From Temnopleurus reevesii (lineage: Eukaryota > Echinodermata > Echinoidea > Temnopleuroida > Temnopleuridae): a stretch of 64,000 bases of DNA. The stretch covers positions 1 through 64,000 of the forward strand of contig BQKZ01001308.1 in assembly GCA_036244855.1 (NCBI GenBank), given 5' to 3'. The translations under genes and the position numbers were made by a program. Below are positions 12,351 through 26,394 of this stretch, piece by piece. Position 1 is the first letter of the stretch, and every line of letters begins with the position of its first letter. The notes below the pieces were generated by a model, which was not told the origin of the DNA, ran no database searches, and was given only the letters and a program-made list of their open reading frames with translations.

Positions 12351-12894
12351 AATCAATCAATCAATGAAGCCGTTCGGAGGGGGTCTCCAACACTATACAG
12401 TATAGACTAGTTACAAGCATTGGCTGTTGTATATGTACATACATCATGTATGGTATCAATGTTGAATATTTTTTTTGGTTGGATGCAAAGAACATAATTT
12501 ATTTTTGAAACACTGATAGTGAAGATAAGGATAAAATCAGAGGTGTATTGAAAGAATCATATGACAAGTATATACTCAAAGATGAAGAAAAAGCCAAGAA
12601 AGAGAATGAGATAAAGTACAGAGCCCAATAAGTAGGGATAGCTTGATAATTGCCAAGCAGTTTGAAACATATATATTGGCAAGTGGACAAGAGAATTTGA
12701 TAATTAGAATTAAACATATATGAAAATGGGCACAAAGGAAGGGTTAAGGTTCATTAAATTGTGAAGTTTTAGATAAGCTGGGAGATATTCAACCAATTTA
12801 TTGCAATTTGAAGGTGTTTAGTTCATGATAACTTAAATAGAAATAAGTATTTTTTCATTCAATTCAGGAAACAGGAGCAAAATTTGTCCTTGAG

Positions 12895-12981
12895 AAAGTA
12901 AGGCAGATTGAGATGGGGGATAAGCTGAATGAACGGAGATAGTGGAAGATAAGGGAAAAGAAAGATAGAGGGGGAAGACGA

Positions 12982-13019
<38 letters not shown>

Positions 13020-13035
13020 TAGCGAGAGAGATAGA
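12895..13035. repeat. Polypurine (GA)n tract
   Basis: A purine-rich plus strand culminates in a nearly pure (GA)n run at 12979-13035. The serine/leucine-rich minus-strand frame here is the repeat translated. Confidence 0.95.
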
Positions 13036-13189
13036 GAGCTAGATGCAGGAGCGTAGTGGACTAGAACCAATGTAAAATGTAGGGGGAGGCAAAGACAAAC
13101 TGGGGATCAAACTCTTTCTTTGTTGTGGTTATTGCAATTGGTAACCTCAATCAATATCTTCATGTCCATTGGTTTCCTTTGTCCTCTGA

Positions 13190-13292
13190 GACATTGCGTT
13201 CTGACCACTACATTAAAGCTGTTTAACCCTAGCTTTGTTCCCCCGAAGACATTGCGTTCTGACCACTACATTAAAGCGGTTTAACCCCAGAT
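13190..13292. repeat. Short tandem duplication (about 58 bp unit, two copies)
   Basis: GACATTGCGTTCTGACCACT followed by ACATTAAAGCxGTTTAACCC occurs at about 13190 and again at about 13248 with very few changes, implying a recent local duplication. Confidence 0.85.
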
Positions 13293-16200
13293 TCCTCCCA
13301 ATACTTGCCTTTAGGGATTTTCATTTCAGAGAACATTATGGGGCAGTTTTTCTAGTCCGGAAGTGATCTCATGCAATGTATACTCATGCGTGCATCGGTG
13401 TGTACTAGAGAAATAACCCATCATGCTCCTAGATATGAACAACAGTAAAGGCACGCTTTGATTCACATGAGAGATATACTACTTTGAGAATGTGCAAACA
13501 AACTCATAATGATGGCAAACTTTTATTTTATACAAATTTGTAAAAATTGTGCTCTAAGATAAGTCTGATGGGAGAGAGGGAGTATTGCATGGGGAAGACA
13601 TTATGGCTACAGATGGGGAGGGGAATGGGGGTTGGGCAGGCTATGCGATGTGCCAAATTTGGTCCAAATGTTTTGTATATTTTTGCGTCTGACATGATAG
13701 ACACAAAAGGAGGAAAAGGGATATGTACTATTTTTTTTCAATATTAGTTTCAATGGAGCATTACTTGAATGAAATAGGTTTGCTATTACTCATGATCCTA
13801 AAAACTACTTTGAAGCATACAGCATGTGATCATTTGATATTTTGATGCTGTTTTTTATTTCTCATGAATTTGATTTGCCTTTTTCTATGTATCTAACTAG
13901 AATGACAAAGTGGGGAAATAGAAATGTAAAACCCCATAAATACATGAACAAAATAGTTCTCTAAACTTGAAAATGAAGTCAAATTAAAGTAATCCTCTGA
14001 ATTAGTTTGAACAATTAAAATAAATTGTAATGAATTCAGACATTAAGTTGAGAAAATTGTAACAAAACCTCCAAGTAGCCATAACAATTAAGTAAATCAA
14101 AATTGTCATCTCTTTCCTAATATTGATCTTTCAAACATTTTGTTTTTCATGGCCTTCATGATGTTGTGACAAATAAAAGATATGGCACTTCTGTCATACC
14201 TTTCTCATCAATGCTACAAACTCCTACCTTCTATGGATAAAAAGACTATCTCGTCCTAATTACAGAAGATAGCACCGTAAAATTGAACCCCCGCATTAGA
14301 TACCATTCCAATCCCTCAAGATTTTGTGGAGGCGTTAAAGGCTATTTATAGACGCAGTCTAGAGTTACTGCTATGAATTTGAGTTCAAAGTGCCATCTAC
14401 TCTAAAATTTTGAAAACACACACCCACACACACATGTGTCATTCTGCAAGCAAATGTGGATATGTTTTTTTTATGTGTGTGTGTGAGTAAGATTTTTTTG
14501 TATTCTCTCCGTTTACACCCACAATTAAAGTTGATTATAACGGCATTTTAGGTGTAGATCGCGACCAGACTAATTTCTATCCAATCATTTTATTGTAATT
14601 AATTAAGTGGTTGTAATCATTATATAAATTTACTTCAAACCATTTGCTTATCCGTTTGTACATAGGTACCATTAAGTATTAAATACTTAATGCCCAACAT
14701 CAAAGTAACTCAAGTACAAATAGATCATAATACCTTCATGAAATCTAATGCAATATATAGATTCGTATTCACAATTGTAATGATAACTTACCATAGAAGA
14801 TGGTAAGTTATTATTACGATTAATAAGCTAGAAATAGCTTGTAAATAGCTTGATATGGTAAGCTATTATTATATGGTAAGTTTTTACCATATAATTTGAG
14901 AGACTACCATGTCCATTCATTTGTTGACACTGAATTTGACTAAATATCCAACCAAGGAAGTGCGCTCTACGTCTTTGAATCCATTTTTTTTACAGCGCAT
15001 TGTGTGCAACCCATTCGCATATCATGATAGTATTTGAATTGTGGGCAGTTCCTGATCAAATTTATATTTGGTTAAATGGTACTTTACAGGTTGTAGACTG
15101 TTGTTGGCAGCTAAAATCAAGCTCTCACAACCAATTAGAAAAGAGCAATTTCTTATTTGATGATTAATTCAGTAGTCTGATAGACAAGAATAAAAGACTA
15201 TTGATTATTTTCACAATATTTACATTTTGAGTGAGCTAGGCTAAAATTTGAAAATGTGACATTCATAGGCCCACTGTGCAGGAATAATGTGTATAGAAGG
15301 CTTTATATAATTTTCTAAAAACATCTTGATAGTGCCTTTATAACTTCCTTATTTTTTCATTCTTTGTCTAATTTTTCATCAATGGCTTGATTTGATATAT
15401 TTTTATATAACAATATCATGATATGTGACAATGTCTTTAATAATGCTTCCATTATCATATATGACATATTTAACATATATGATTCTATACATCTAACAAT
15501 TGTTAACATGGTATTATGCTATAATGCAATCACTAGCCTTATTTTGGTTTATTGATAAAATAATTCCTAACTCTTATTAGCAAGATATAAATAGCAGTGA
15601 GTCAGTCTAAGGACTGTGCATGTAAGTTTGTAACTAAAACATGTACCCTGGTTACAAGCATGATTTGATATGAATAGACCAGCTTTGTAATGTATTTAAA
15701 TTTATTTGCGTTTGCCCCAAGACGAACTCTGTATTAAGCTGTCAAAAATAATGAGAGCACAATAGTCAGAAAGCCATTTGTATACATGAACGTTGCTAGG
15801 TTGGACAAACAGTGTAGCTTGACCAACCTGGCAACAACCACTGCATGATATCCACATTCCTTTTATTGAAATACAATTATGTTGTATCAGGTGAACAAAT
15901 AGTTTGTCATTGTGTGTTTGACAAAGAGGTGTGCATAAAATTTGAATACATTACAAAAGTGGTCTATCACATGCCATGTAATTTAAAGCATTTTAACCAG
16001 CACAATGGATGCTCAATATGAGGTACAATCTCTGAGCAATTTACTTGAATTTTCAAAAATATATTGTTTATTCCTTCACCAACTGTATTGACATCAAACT
16101 ATATTGAACTGACTGAACAATTGTAAATTGTTTGTATTTTATTTGAATAAAGAAATTTGCCTTTTGGTTTATCCCACAATGAGCAGAGAGTAAGACAAAT

Positions 16201-18940
16201 TTGTGATTGGAAATGGCCAAAATGGAGGGGAGAGTCCTTTTAAAAGAGCTATCCAGTTCATCAAAACACACCCACCAAATATTGTCAGGTAATTGATTCA
16301 AGTCTTTTAGCCATGTTTTACCTATTTAGTCTGTAAATCTCATTTTATATGAAATGTGGATTTCTATACCTCCCACACATAGCTAAATCAGACAGTATAA
16401 TTCTTTGTAGGTAGGGTTTAAGCCAAGTTATTAAAGTATTCTGGCTTGGATATTTTAGAGGATGGCATAGATTTTTGTGATATATCCAACCCTAATTGGA
16501 GACTAGTCTGCGATTAATTGTGTAATGAATACTGATTTGTAAACAAAAACAGTTGCAAAAAGTATGTTCATGTTCTAGATCAGTAAATTGTGGAATATAT
16601 GTGGATCACATACATTTCTGAAATCCAGTCTGTTATTGCAAACATAACACACTGATGTTTACAAGTATACATTTTCGTAAAAAGCAGAAAATTCTATTGT
16701 ATACACAACTTCTTCCTACACAAATCTTCATGATGTTAAAGCTACTATTGAGTACTTGCATAGAATTCCGATTTGGAAAATAAGTGGTTAAGATGGTGAA
16801 ATATATTCAAAATCAAACTCAACAAAGTTTGCAACAAAGGTTTCGACAAAGGAATTTTTTTACGCAACTGGTTAAAAGCCTTAGAATAGTTTTAGTCACC
16901 TAGTCCTTTTTCATTTTAACCAACAAGGGAAGTACTAGCATGTGGGACAGTGTAATATTTTTGATCAAAACGATGTCCATTATCTGAAAATTTATTTGCT
17001 TACTACTCTGTCATGAATGTTTTCTTGCAAAATTATTTAGCATAATTTTTTTTAAATCTGAAGTTAGTTTTGACCATTCTTTTCTAGTTTTATGCAAATA
17101 TGTGGATATCATCAGATCTAGGTTATGTTAAATTTATATTAACAAAATGAGACCTTCTACGTATTGATTGTAGCAGAAGCAATATTTGTAGATAGATGAT
17201 CCCCAATTGATATGAAACTAGTGAACATTAAACAATCCATTTAAAATTGTTATAAAAAATGAGGCTTTACATTAGTATGATTACTTCTATTTATACTTCA
17301 AAAGGGCATCATATGAGCTGTTATGATTTCTCATATAAGATTTCACCACATGCATGTACTAAAGGAAATTAAAAAGAGTTTTCTGGCAGGAAGAATGAAA
17401 GAAAAAGAAAAATTGATAAATGAAAAACAGTTTGACACAAGATTCAATATTAGGAAACTTGATACTTAAAAAATGTTTAGTGAACAACATTATTTCTATT
17501 CTACTTAAAAAACTACATGAAATTGATGAGATGAAAGAACAAAACCTGTGTTTCATCAACTTTCAATGGAAGTCTTAGTCTCATTGAATGAAGGCAATGA
17601 TTTTTGCCGCCAATATTGTTGTAATATTGATGAATGACTTGTAAAGATGTCAAAACATGCGGGAATATGTTTGCGCTATCATTTTGATATTCTGTCATGT
17701 GTATATATAGGAAACATTAAACAAAGGTGCGGTCCTCATACTGCTTTTGCCCATCACAAGGTATAACACATACACACTCACACACACACACACACATGGA
17801 CTCACCCAAACACAATAACGATGCAGCCATACACTGCCGCAAAGCCACGCTCATACACACACTCACATGTACCCGAATTATGCAGTATACAAACGCACAC
17901 TCGCACATGTAGAAGAGTTGAGCCAGTGGTCGTAGGATGCAAACCGGGGTTTTAGCCCAGGAGTAATCTATATACAAGGGAGCAGCCATACTCTGGCCGT
18001 GCATGTATTCCATTAAATATGCAGCCTTTCATAATTAGATGCCAAATTTGGGAGCCAGTTCACGCTTGTCAGCGTATACTCGGCTGGGTGTAGGTATCAT
18101 AGGGCTTGTATCAGTTAAAGGACAGTATGATACTCAAAGTCATATATTTGTTTTTCACTAATAGGATGAAATAGATAGGGTTATAGGATATAGAAATATT
18201 AAAATTGCGATGTCTAAGAGCCAAGTTTTGTGCTTAAAATTGTCCACATGAGTGGCTGCATCTACCAACTACCATTACCTGTTAATGAATTGTATGTTAA
18301 TATTCAATATTTATTCCTGTATATCAATATTACACTTCTTCTGACCTCTGCAAAATTATCCATCATTATACCAATTTTCTTATTATTAATCATCGATGTA
18401 TAACAATGCTGTTTTTTCCCTATCAATTTGTCTCTTCTTTCTGTTCTTCAACACCTTTATCTTCTCACTCTTTTTTTCTTCTTCTAATCATATCTTCTAA
18501 ACTCTTATTTCATATTTGCTTTCACCATCTTATTTTATTCTTTCACTTTTTTGTCTCTTCAAAATGATAATGTATTGTTTGTTTTGTTCAAATAGATCTT
18601 TTGTACATTCTTGCTAAGGTGACACCAACTCAAGCTTTGCTTTCAGGGTATACATGCCTCTTTTGATTGTATTACTTTATGATGTTATTTTTGTATTGAC
18701 CCTTTAAGGAAAAGGAATAAATGTGTAATTGATTTTCTCTCAGCATGATCAGCCTTATAACAGTTGAAGCATGGAATATGTATTCTAAATCATGATCATT
18801 GTTTTGTTTACACAAGCATGGGATGAAGTGGCTATGAGTATAAAGAAGAATAGAATTGACACTTGAAGAAAGGAGCTCATGGTTTATCAATATAGCAATG
18901 TAATTTTGTGAAATGATTTGTAAAAATGTTCCTATTTAGT
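13293..18940. other. AT-rich intron sequence with only local hairpins and CA runs
   Basis: No gene or dispersed repeat was recognised. Local features are a CA-rich stretch at 14415-14435, hairpins at 14779-14815 and 14873-14893, an inverted repeat at 15792-15835, and a CA-rich patch at 17770-17900. A C/T-rich stretch runs over 18340-18560. Confidence 0.5.
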
Positions 18941-19036
18941 GAAATAATGTGAACAGATTCCCACCATGTCCCACCAAGGCCTATGTAATTGCATAAATTT
19001 TCGTGGGACAAGGTAGGACTCTGTTCACAGTATTTC
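18941..19036. repeat. 96-nt long hairpin / small foldback
   Basis: The left arm GAAATAATGTGAACAG plus about 18 more bases pairs with the right arm ending CTGTTCACAGTATTTC, giving a stem of about 34 pairs with a few mismatches and a loop of about 28 bases. It could be a tiny MITE or a transcribed hairpin. No second copy was noticed in the window. Confidence 0.7.
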
Positions 19037-19194
19037 GATCAATACTGTATACATTGTGAGAAAAGATAAAGCTCAGAATGAATTGCTGTTAAATGATCAT
19101 CTATTTAATGCCACATTTAAGACTTTTTTCTTAAAGTCCGTTGAAAAAAAGCAATAATCTTTGACAATCAAATATAATAATTTGGGATAGGATA

Positions 19195-19440
19195 TTCAAT
19201 TCAATTCAATTCAATATTTATTTCACTCATAAAATGCATAAGAAATACAAACACGTACAAGACAAAAAATACATACATATAAAATTACATGTACAAGTAG
19301 GACATAAATAACAATAAAAAGTAGAGGAATGCAAGTATAGGTAGGGATCAAGATTAAAAGAACAAAAGATCTTGAAAGCATGAACCAATTGCAGAAATAA
19401 TATTGCTTAAAATGATATTGCAAAATATCTATCACCCATC
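19195..19440 (-). mobile_element. Possible LINE 3' end, minus strand, with (TTGAA)n tail
   Basis: The plus strand starts with TCAATTCAATTCAATTCAAT and continues A-rich without a frame. On the minus strand this reads as an AT-rich 3' UTR ending in a (TTGAA)n tail, an arrangement common in CR1-like retroelements. A similar TTGAATTGAATTGAA tract is at 63600-63625. No coding part is present, so the assignment is tentative. Confidence 0.35.
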
Positions 19441-20084
19441 AAGTGCATTTGGCTACTGAATAGAAAGAAAGAATGCAGTCAGCCACTTCCACAAAGCTTG
19501 TGCTTGCTTTGAAGATTACATTGCTTATATTTATTTAATTTTGGCTTTTTAAATGAATCATTGCTTAAATGCATCAATAATGTAGTAAGAATAAATGTTT
19601 GTTTTCCAAATAAAAGACTTTCTAGCTAAACAAAGCCTTTATCACTTCAAAGTAGATGTTGATTGGGGAAATTGAAATATGACAAATTTGTATAACTGCA
19701 GAGAGCTATGTCCTTACTGAAAAAGAGAAATTGAGTCTGAGAAGAATACACAAAGTGCTCTGTAAGCTACAAAACTACATGTACATGTACATCTGTTTGA
19801 ATGACGCCACATAGTGTATATGCGCTTAATATACACATAGCTTGTGTGAAGAAATCGTATTAAAAATGGTACCAGCGCGTTACGCGCATAAACATGTAAA
19901 TTACACATAAGCTATGATAATGGCTGGTTTTTTTTCTTGATTGGTCCCTTTAAAGAGACCCTCACAGGATCCACTCATCTAATCTGAACCTCTTTCTGTG
20001 CACTTGAGTGACCATTTCCCTGCTGCATCACTGCCGTATCGCCAAATTGAATATGGATCTGGCTGGAATGTTTAGGAAACCCTC

Positions 20085-20241
20085 AGGAAATAGGACAAAG
20101 GCAAAGATAAATAAGGAGACAGAGAAAGAGAGGGGGAGGAAAAGGAAGAAAAAGGCAAGAGAAAGAGAGAAAGGATAGGGAGGGGAAGGAGTGTGAGAGA
20201 GAGAAAGGGGGAGGAAGAAAGAGGAAATAAGAGGGAAGACA

Positions 20242-20283
<42 letters not shown>

Positions 20284-20890
20284 AGAGAGCTGGGGGGGAT
20301 AGAGGGATATAAAGGAGAAGGCAAGGAATGGTTATGATGAGTTGATGATCATAGTTTGTGAAAAAAAGGTAAACTGTAAAAAAAGGGTATTAGATTGGAG
20401 AGAAGTTCAATTTAGAGATAGAGAGAAAGAGAGATAGAGGGGAGGATGGGGGAGTGGGAAGGGAAGTAGAAGGAATTGAGGGAGAAGGGAGGAATGTTTT
20501 ATGGATGGGTTGATGATTATGGTTTGGGGAAAAGTAGGTAGACTGTGAAAGAAAGGTATTAGACGGAACACAATAAAGAGAGGAAAGACAGAGATAGAGA
20601 GACAGAGAGAGAGGGAATGAAGGTAGAGGGAAAGAAAGGTTTATGGATGGGTTGATGATTATAGTGGGGATAGGTGGGGAGAGAGAGATGGATCAATAGA
20701 GAAATATTTAATGGAAAAATATATAGAGAGAGATAGAAAGGTATATAGATAAAATAATAATCCAAACATCTGGTTCCCATAACATCATGCAGAGAATGCT
20801 TGACTGTGAGGGATAATGTATGAAATGAAAATATATAGAAGGAAAAAAAGAAAGAAGAAATAAAGAAACAAGCTATCATATTGTTTCACC
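20085..20890. repeat. Polypurine minisatellite, unit about 165-185 bp, three copies
   Basis: A GA-rich plus strand contains a repeating motif: GGxTGATGATxATAGTTTG followed by AAAAGGTAxACTGTxAAA and more GA blocks, at about 20337, 20508 and 20650. A pure (GA)n run lies at 20245-20285. Long minus-strand frames in this interval are low-complexity. Confidence 0.8.
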
Positions 20891-22429
20891 TTTTAAAAGA
20901 CATTGCAAATAATATTTTCAAACCTCTATGTTCAAATACTATAAATAAGAAAATAGGATCATGAAATAAGAACCAAACACAATATTTTCAAATTTGATTC
21001 TTGCCCTGCCATGTTCAGCAAAGAAAAGCAAATATAAACCAAGCTATTGCTTTCAGAGAATCACATAGTTACAGAAAAAGACAAATTTACTGAAAGGTAG
21101 CGGTCAGAAAGCATTAAGCTGACCGAGAGAAAAGGCGCATTACTTCCTCAGATATGGTTTTTAAATGCGACCTTTTATAAAGGTCAGAGCATCAAGCGAG
21201 ATGTGCTATAGTGCGACATTATGCTTGCTTCTTCCGAGATAGGCAGTGATTGTATCATACCTGCTATCACTGTAAAAGCTCAAAACTATTGATATGGCCC
21301 AATGATCTGGTTGTGTTAACATTTTTGTCAGCTTTATACTAAACATGTAACCAAAGAATCTTTACTTGCATTGTAGATGTACATGGCTACAATGATTAAC
21401 TTATTACTCTTTAATATCTGCAAAATTTATCTGAAACAATATACAGTCAAACATATCTTAGTGGCCACCTGTTTATAGTGACCATCTATCTTCAGTGACC
21501 ACTGTAGACAGGAATATCTGTATGAGAAACTATTCTCTAAAATATGTATATAGTATTTGCATTGTCCCTATTTTCATGATGTGGAAGTAGCAAAGATGAA
21601 CTGTTGCATAAAACCATGGATGTATATATATCTTCATTAAAATATTCACATCCTGTTTAGAATGAAGACATATTTCAATAAGATATTCTAATTGTTGATA
21701 TGTTGGTATTTTTCTCTCTTCATGCAGCACTTGAAACCAGATTCATAAAATCTTTCAGGTTTTTTATATCAAAGGCTTTACAAAATTTCTCACCAAAAAG
21801 GTTGATAGTACAACTGAAAGACCTTTTCCTTTACTCATGCTTGAGATGATACTGTTTTTCTAGACTGAGCCCAAAAGGAAAGTATTTTGCCCTCTACAGC
21901 CATCTGTGTTTTATTCTCCTTGTATGTCAACATTGCTGACTTAAATATAGCTGCACCTTGCTCCAAATGGATTCTTTAATGAAAGAATTACTTGATTTCA
22001 GCAACTGTGTAAACAATATATTAATTAGTTGTCAAATGCGTCTTATTATGACAGACGTTGTTCAATTGAGCATGTTATTTTTCCTCCAAGCTATTGAACC
22101 AGTTTAAAATGAATGTGTCGTTTTTCGATGATCATTTTCGGTTATGATTTCAACATTTCATGTTTTTTCCATATCATTCTAAATATAGTGCATGTGCTTA
22201 AAAGCATGTGTGAAAAGCTTTCAGTTCCATGGTAAAACAGGACTGAACTTGTTGTCAGTGTTGAATTTCAGGAATAACCTAATTATCTCTTGATGAAGTT
22301 ACAATATCAAAGGTCATATGATTTCCTGAAATGAATCTTCTGATATCATTTTCATCTTTATTTGTATTATTTTTATTATGAGACATGATTAACTGTTGCT
22401 TGCCATTAGGTCACGATTGCTTTTCATAG
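20891..22429. other. AT-rich intron sequence with a pogo-like end
   Basis: At 21444-21520 a CAGTCAAACATATCTTAGTG end with GTGACCA repeats resembles the left part of the element at 2206-2384 and lacks a clear right end. Otherwise no gene or repeat was recognised. Confidence 0.5.
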
Positions 22430-25400
22430 CATACACCAACATTCTATATTCCAAGAATATATCAACATCTACCGCAGATAGATTACAAGTTCCAGAAATA
22501 TTGATTTAGAAAACCAGACTTAATTAACATGATCATACGTATTACTTGAATCTGATTATGAAACATAAAACCTTTTGACATTAAGTAACATGATCAGTAT
22601 GAGAACTGATTTTCCTTATTTGACATGAATAACAGTTATTCACAATTGGTTATACTTCTAATTCCAAGAATATATCAACATTTACCTAAGATTAAGATAG
22701 CTAACAGGTTTAAGAGCTCGCTTGGCAGACCCGTCTGTTACATTGAGGAACCCAGACCTAATTAGCATGATCTAGAAGCTTTAGTGGTTCAGCTGCCCCT
22801 AATAGGGATTTTTTATCCAAAATTACAAGACAGACCTATTATTATGCCTTTTAACATCAAGAAAAAATAGTTCATCAGTTTGAGTTACATGATATCATTT
22901 TCCATATTAGTCAAAATCTTGTGTTTTTTTCCATTGCAATGCGATCACCCTCCATATTCCAAGAATACATCAACATCTAACAAAGATAGATCACAAATTA
23001 ACAGGTAGTATTTTCCTTTGAGAGACTGTTACAACTTACATTGAGCTACCCAGGCCTAATTAGCATGATCATATTTAGATACCTTTGTGCCTCAGCTGTC
23101 ACTAATAAGGATTTTGATCCAAAATTACAACTAAGACCTATCATTATGCCTTCTAACATCAAGCAAAATCATATTACATCACCCTGAGTTACATTATACC
23201 ATTTTCTATATTTGCCACAATCTACATTTCTTTTTATTGCAATAAACTCACACTCCCTCTACCAAGAATACATCAAAATCTACCCAATATAGCTCACAAG
23301 TTCACAGGTTGTCTTTCCCATTGAGAGACTCTTACATTGAGAAACCCAGACCTCATTAGCATGATCACATTTAGATACCTTTGTGCCTCAGCTGTCACTA
23401 ATAAGGATTTTGAGCCATAATTACAACTAAGACCTATCATGCCTTTTAACATCAAGAAAAAATAGTTCATCAGTTTGAATTACATGATATCATTTTCCAT
23501 ATTTGTCACAATCTAGGTTTTTTTTCCATTGCAATGTGGAAACCCTCCCTATTCCAAGAATACATCAATATCTACCCAAGATAGCTCACAAGCTCACCAG
23601 TTGCCTTTTCCATTGAGAGTCTGTTTCAGTGAGAAACCCAGGCCTAATTAGCATGATCCCATTTAGATGCCTTTGTGCCTCAGCTGTCTGTAATAAGGAT
23701 TTTGATCCAAAATTGCCACTAAGACCTAAAATAAAACCTTTTAAAATCTAGCTAATCATTATTACATCACAGTGAGTTACATGATATAAACTTCCATATT
23801 TGTCACAATTTAGTTTTTTTTTTCTTTGCAATGCGGTCACCATCCATATTCCAAGAATACATCAGCATCTACCCAAGATAGGTCACAATTTAATAGGTAG
23901 TCTTTTCCTTTGAGAGACTGTTACAACTTACATTGAGCTACCCAGGCCTAATTAGCATGATCATATTTAGATGTCTTTGTGCCTCAGCTGTGAAGCTGTC
24001 ACTGATAAGGATTTTGATCCCAAATTAAAACTAAGACCTATCATGCCTTTTAACATCAAGCAAAATCGTTATTACATCAGTATTGGTTACATGATATCAT
24101 TTTCCATATTTGTCACAATCTAGGTTTTTTTTTCTTTGCAATGCAATTACCCTCCCTATTCCAAGAATACATGAGCATCTATCCAAGATAGCTCACAAGT
24201 TCACAGGTTGTCTGTTCCATTGAGAGCCTGTTACATTAAGAAATCCAGACCTCATTAGCATGATCACATTTAGATGTCTTTGTGCCCCAGCTATCACTGA
24301 TAAGGATTTTGATCCAAAATTGCCACTTAAGACCTAAAATAAAACCTTTTATAAAATCCAGCTAATCATTATTACATCACAGTGAGTTACATGATATAAA
24401 CTTCCATATTTGTCACATTTTTTCTTTGCAATGCGGTCACCTTACCTATTCTAAGAATGCATCAACATCTACCCAAGATAGGTCACAAGTTAACAGGTAG
24501 TATTTTCCTTTGAGAGACTGTTACAACTTACATTGAGCTACCCAGGCCTAATTAGNTTTTAACATCAAGAAAAAATAGTTCATCAGTTTGAGTTACATGA
24601 TATCATTTTCCATATTAGTCAAAATCTTGTGTTTTTTTCCATTGCAATGCGTTCGCCCTCCGTATTCCAAGAATACATCAGCATCTATCAATGATAGCTC
24701 ACAATTTAACAGGTAGTATTTTCCTTTGAGAGACTGTTGCAACTTACATTGAGCTACCCAGGCCTAATTAGCATGATCCCATTTAGATGTCTTTGTGCCT
24801 CAGCTGTAAAGCTGTCACTGATAAGGATTTTGATCCCAAATTAAAACTAAGACCTATCATGCCTTTTTAACATCAAGCAAAATCATTATTACATCACTCT
24901 TAGTTACATGATATCATTTTCTATATTTGTCATGATTTATAAGTCTTTGGATTGAGATCACAATCCCTCTTCCAAGAATACATTAACATCTACCCAAGAT
25001 AATTCACAAGTTGTAGAGCCTTAATGACAGATCTACGTCCATTCCAGGAATAAAAACCACGTATAATTAGCATGATCTTATTTGTGATTTTAACCTAGAA
25101 TAAAAATTGTATCTTTCAACACTTGGGGAATTTACTGATTAATTATTGTTTACAATGTGGTCAAATTCCCTATTCCAAAAACACTTCAATATCTACCCAA
25201 GATAGCTGCCTTGACAGACAAACGTCCATTCCAGTGATAAAACCTACGCCAAAGTAGCATGATCAAATCTGGAATTGTATCTGTCAGCATTGGGCAATTT
25301 AATAATTAATCATTGTTTGATTCCCTATTCCAAGAATACATCAACATCTTCCCAAGGTAGCTCAAAAAAGTCTAGCCCCATCCCGACAGACCTATGTCTG

Positions 25401-25640
25401 TTCCAGCAATAAAAAAACAGAAACTGGTTCTTATTAGCATCATCCTATTTTAAATTGTGTCTTTTAACATTGGGCAATTTAATGATTGATAAATTTGCAA
25501 TGTGGTCACACTCCCTATTCCAAGAACACATCAAAATTTCCCCTAAAAGGTCTAGCCCTATCCCGAGTCTTTGACAGACCCATGTCCATCCCAGCGATAA
25601 AAACCGGGCCTAATTAGCATGATCCCATTTGTACATGGAT
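22430..25640. repeat. Tandem array, 175-306 bp units, about 13 copies
   Basis: Each unit contains ATTCCAAGAATACATCAACA, then CCTAATTAGCATGATC, then AAGGATTTTGATCC and a ACATGATATCATTTTCCATA block. The TAGCATGATC core recurs near 22760, 23062, 23356, 23646, 23947, 24253, 24765, 25060, 25255 and 25610, with variants at 22525 and 25435. Units are about 290-306 bp in the first two thirds and shorten to 175-195 bp at the right end through loss of the middle. A single N at 24556 interrupts one unit. Confidence 0.9.
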
Positions 25641-25735
25641 GCCTTAGTGCCTCAGCTGTCACTATACCAACAGCCATGCAACCCATTACTGATATTAATG
25701 CTATACTTGCTTCACTGCTTGCCCCTCACCCAAGA

Positions 25736-26362
25736 GCTTGTAATGTGTATATATCTAGTGCCATGTTATCCCAAGCGTGGCTGCCCAACACCAATTTATT
25801 TCCAGTCGCCTCTTTCCCCCCCCCCCTCTCTCTCTCTCGCTTTTTCTATCTCTCTCTCTCTCTCTCTCCGAGTGCACCTCCCGCCCATTTCTCATTTCAT
25901 GTGTTTTAATTCTCTAATTAAAATTATCTTCCCGAGTGCCATTCAGAATGTTCACACTTTTTATACCCTCTCCACCTCTTTATATATATTTCGGTCTCTC
26001 CCACTGTCTCTCTCTCCCTTTCTCTCTTTCTCTCAATCATGCGCTTGCCCTCCCCCCTCTCTCTATCTTTCTCCCCTCTATACCCCCTCACCCTATAGCT
26101 TGTAATGTGTATATATCTAGTGCCATGTTATCCCAAGCGTGGCTGCCCAACACCAATTTATTTCCACTCATCTCTTCCCCCCCCTCTCTCTCTCTCTTCA
26201 AGTGCACCTCCCGCCCATTTCCCATTTCATGTGTTTTAATTCTCTAATTAAAATTATCTTTCTCAGTGCCATTCAGAATGTTCACACTTTGTTATACCCT
26301 ATCCACCTCTGTATATATATTTCGGTCTCTCTCTCCCTCTGTCTATCTCTCCCTTTCTCTCT

Positions 26363-26394
<32 letters not shown>

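Noticed and set aside
14779..15835. Small hairpins at 14779-14815, 14873-14893 and 15792-15835 as pre-miRNAs
   Set aside because: Stems are 9-16 pairs and total lengths 21-44 bases, too short for a pre-miRNA.
22430..25640. CRISPR-like array
   Set aside because: Units are 175-306 bp, whole units are related rather than short repeats with unique spacers, and the context is a eukaryotic intron.
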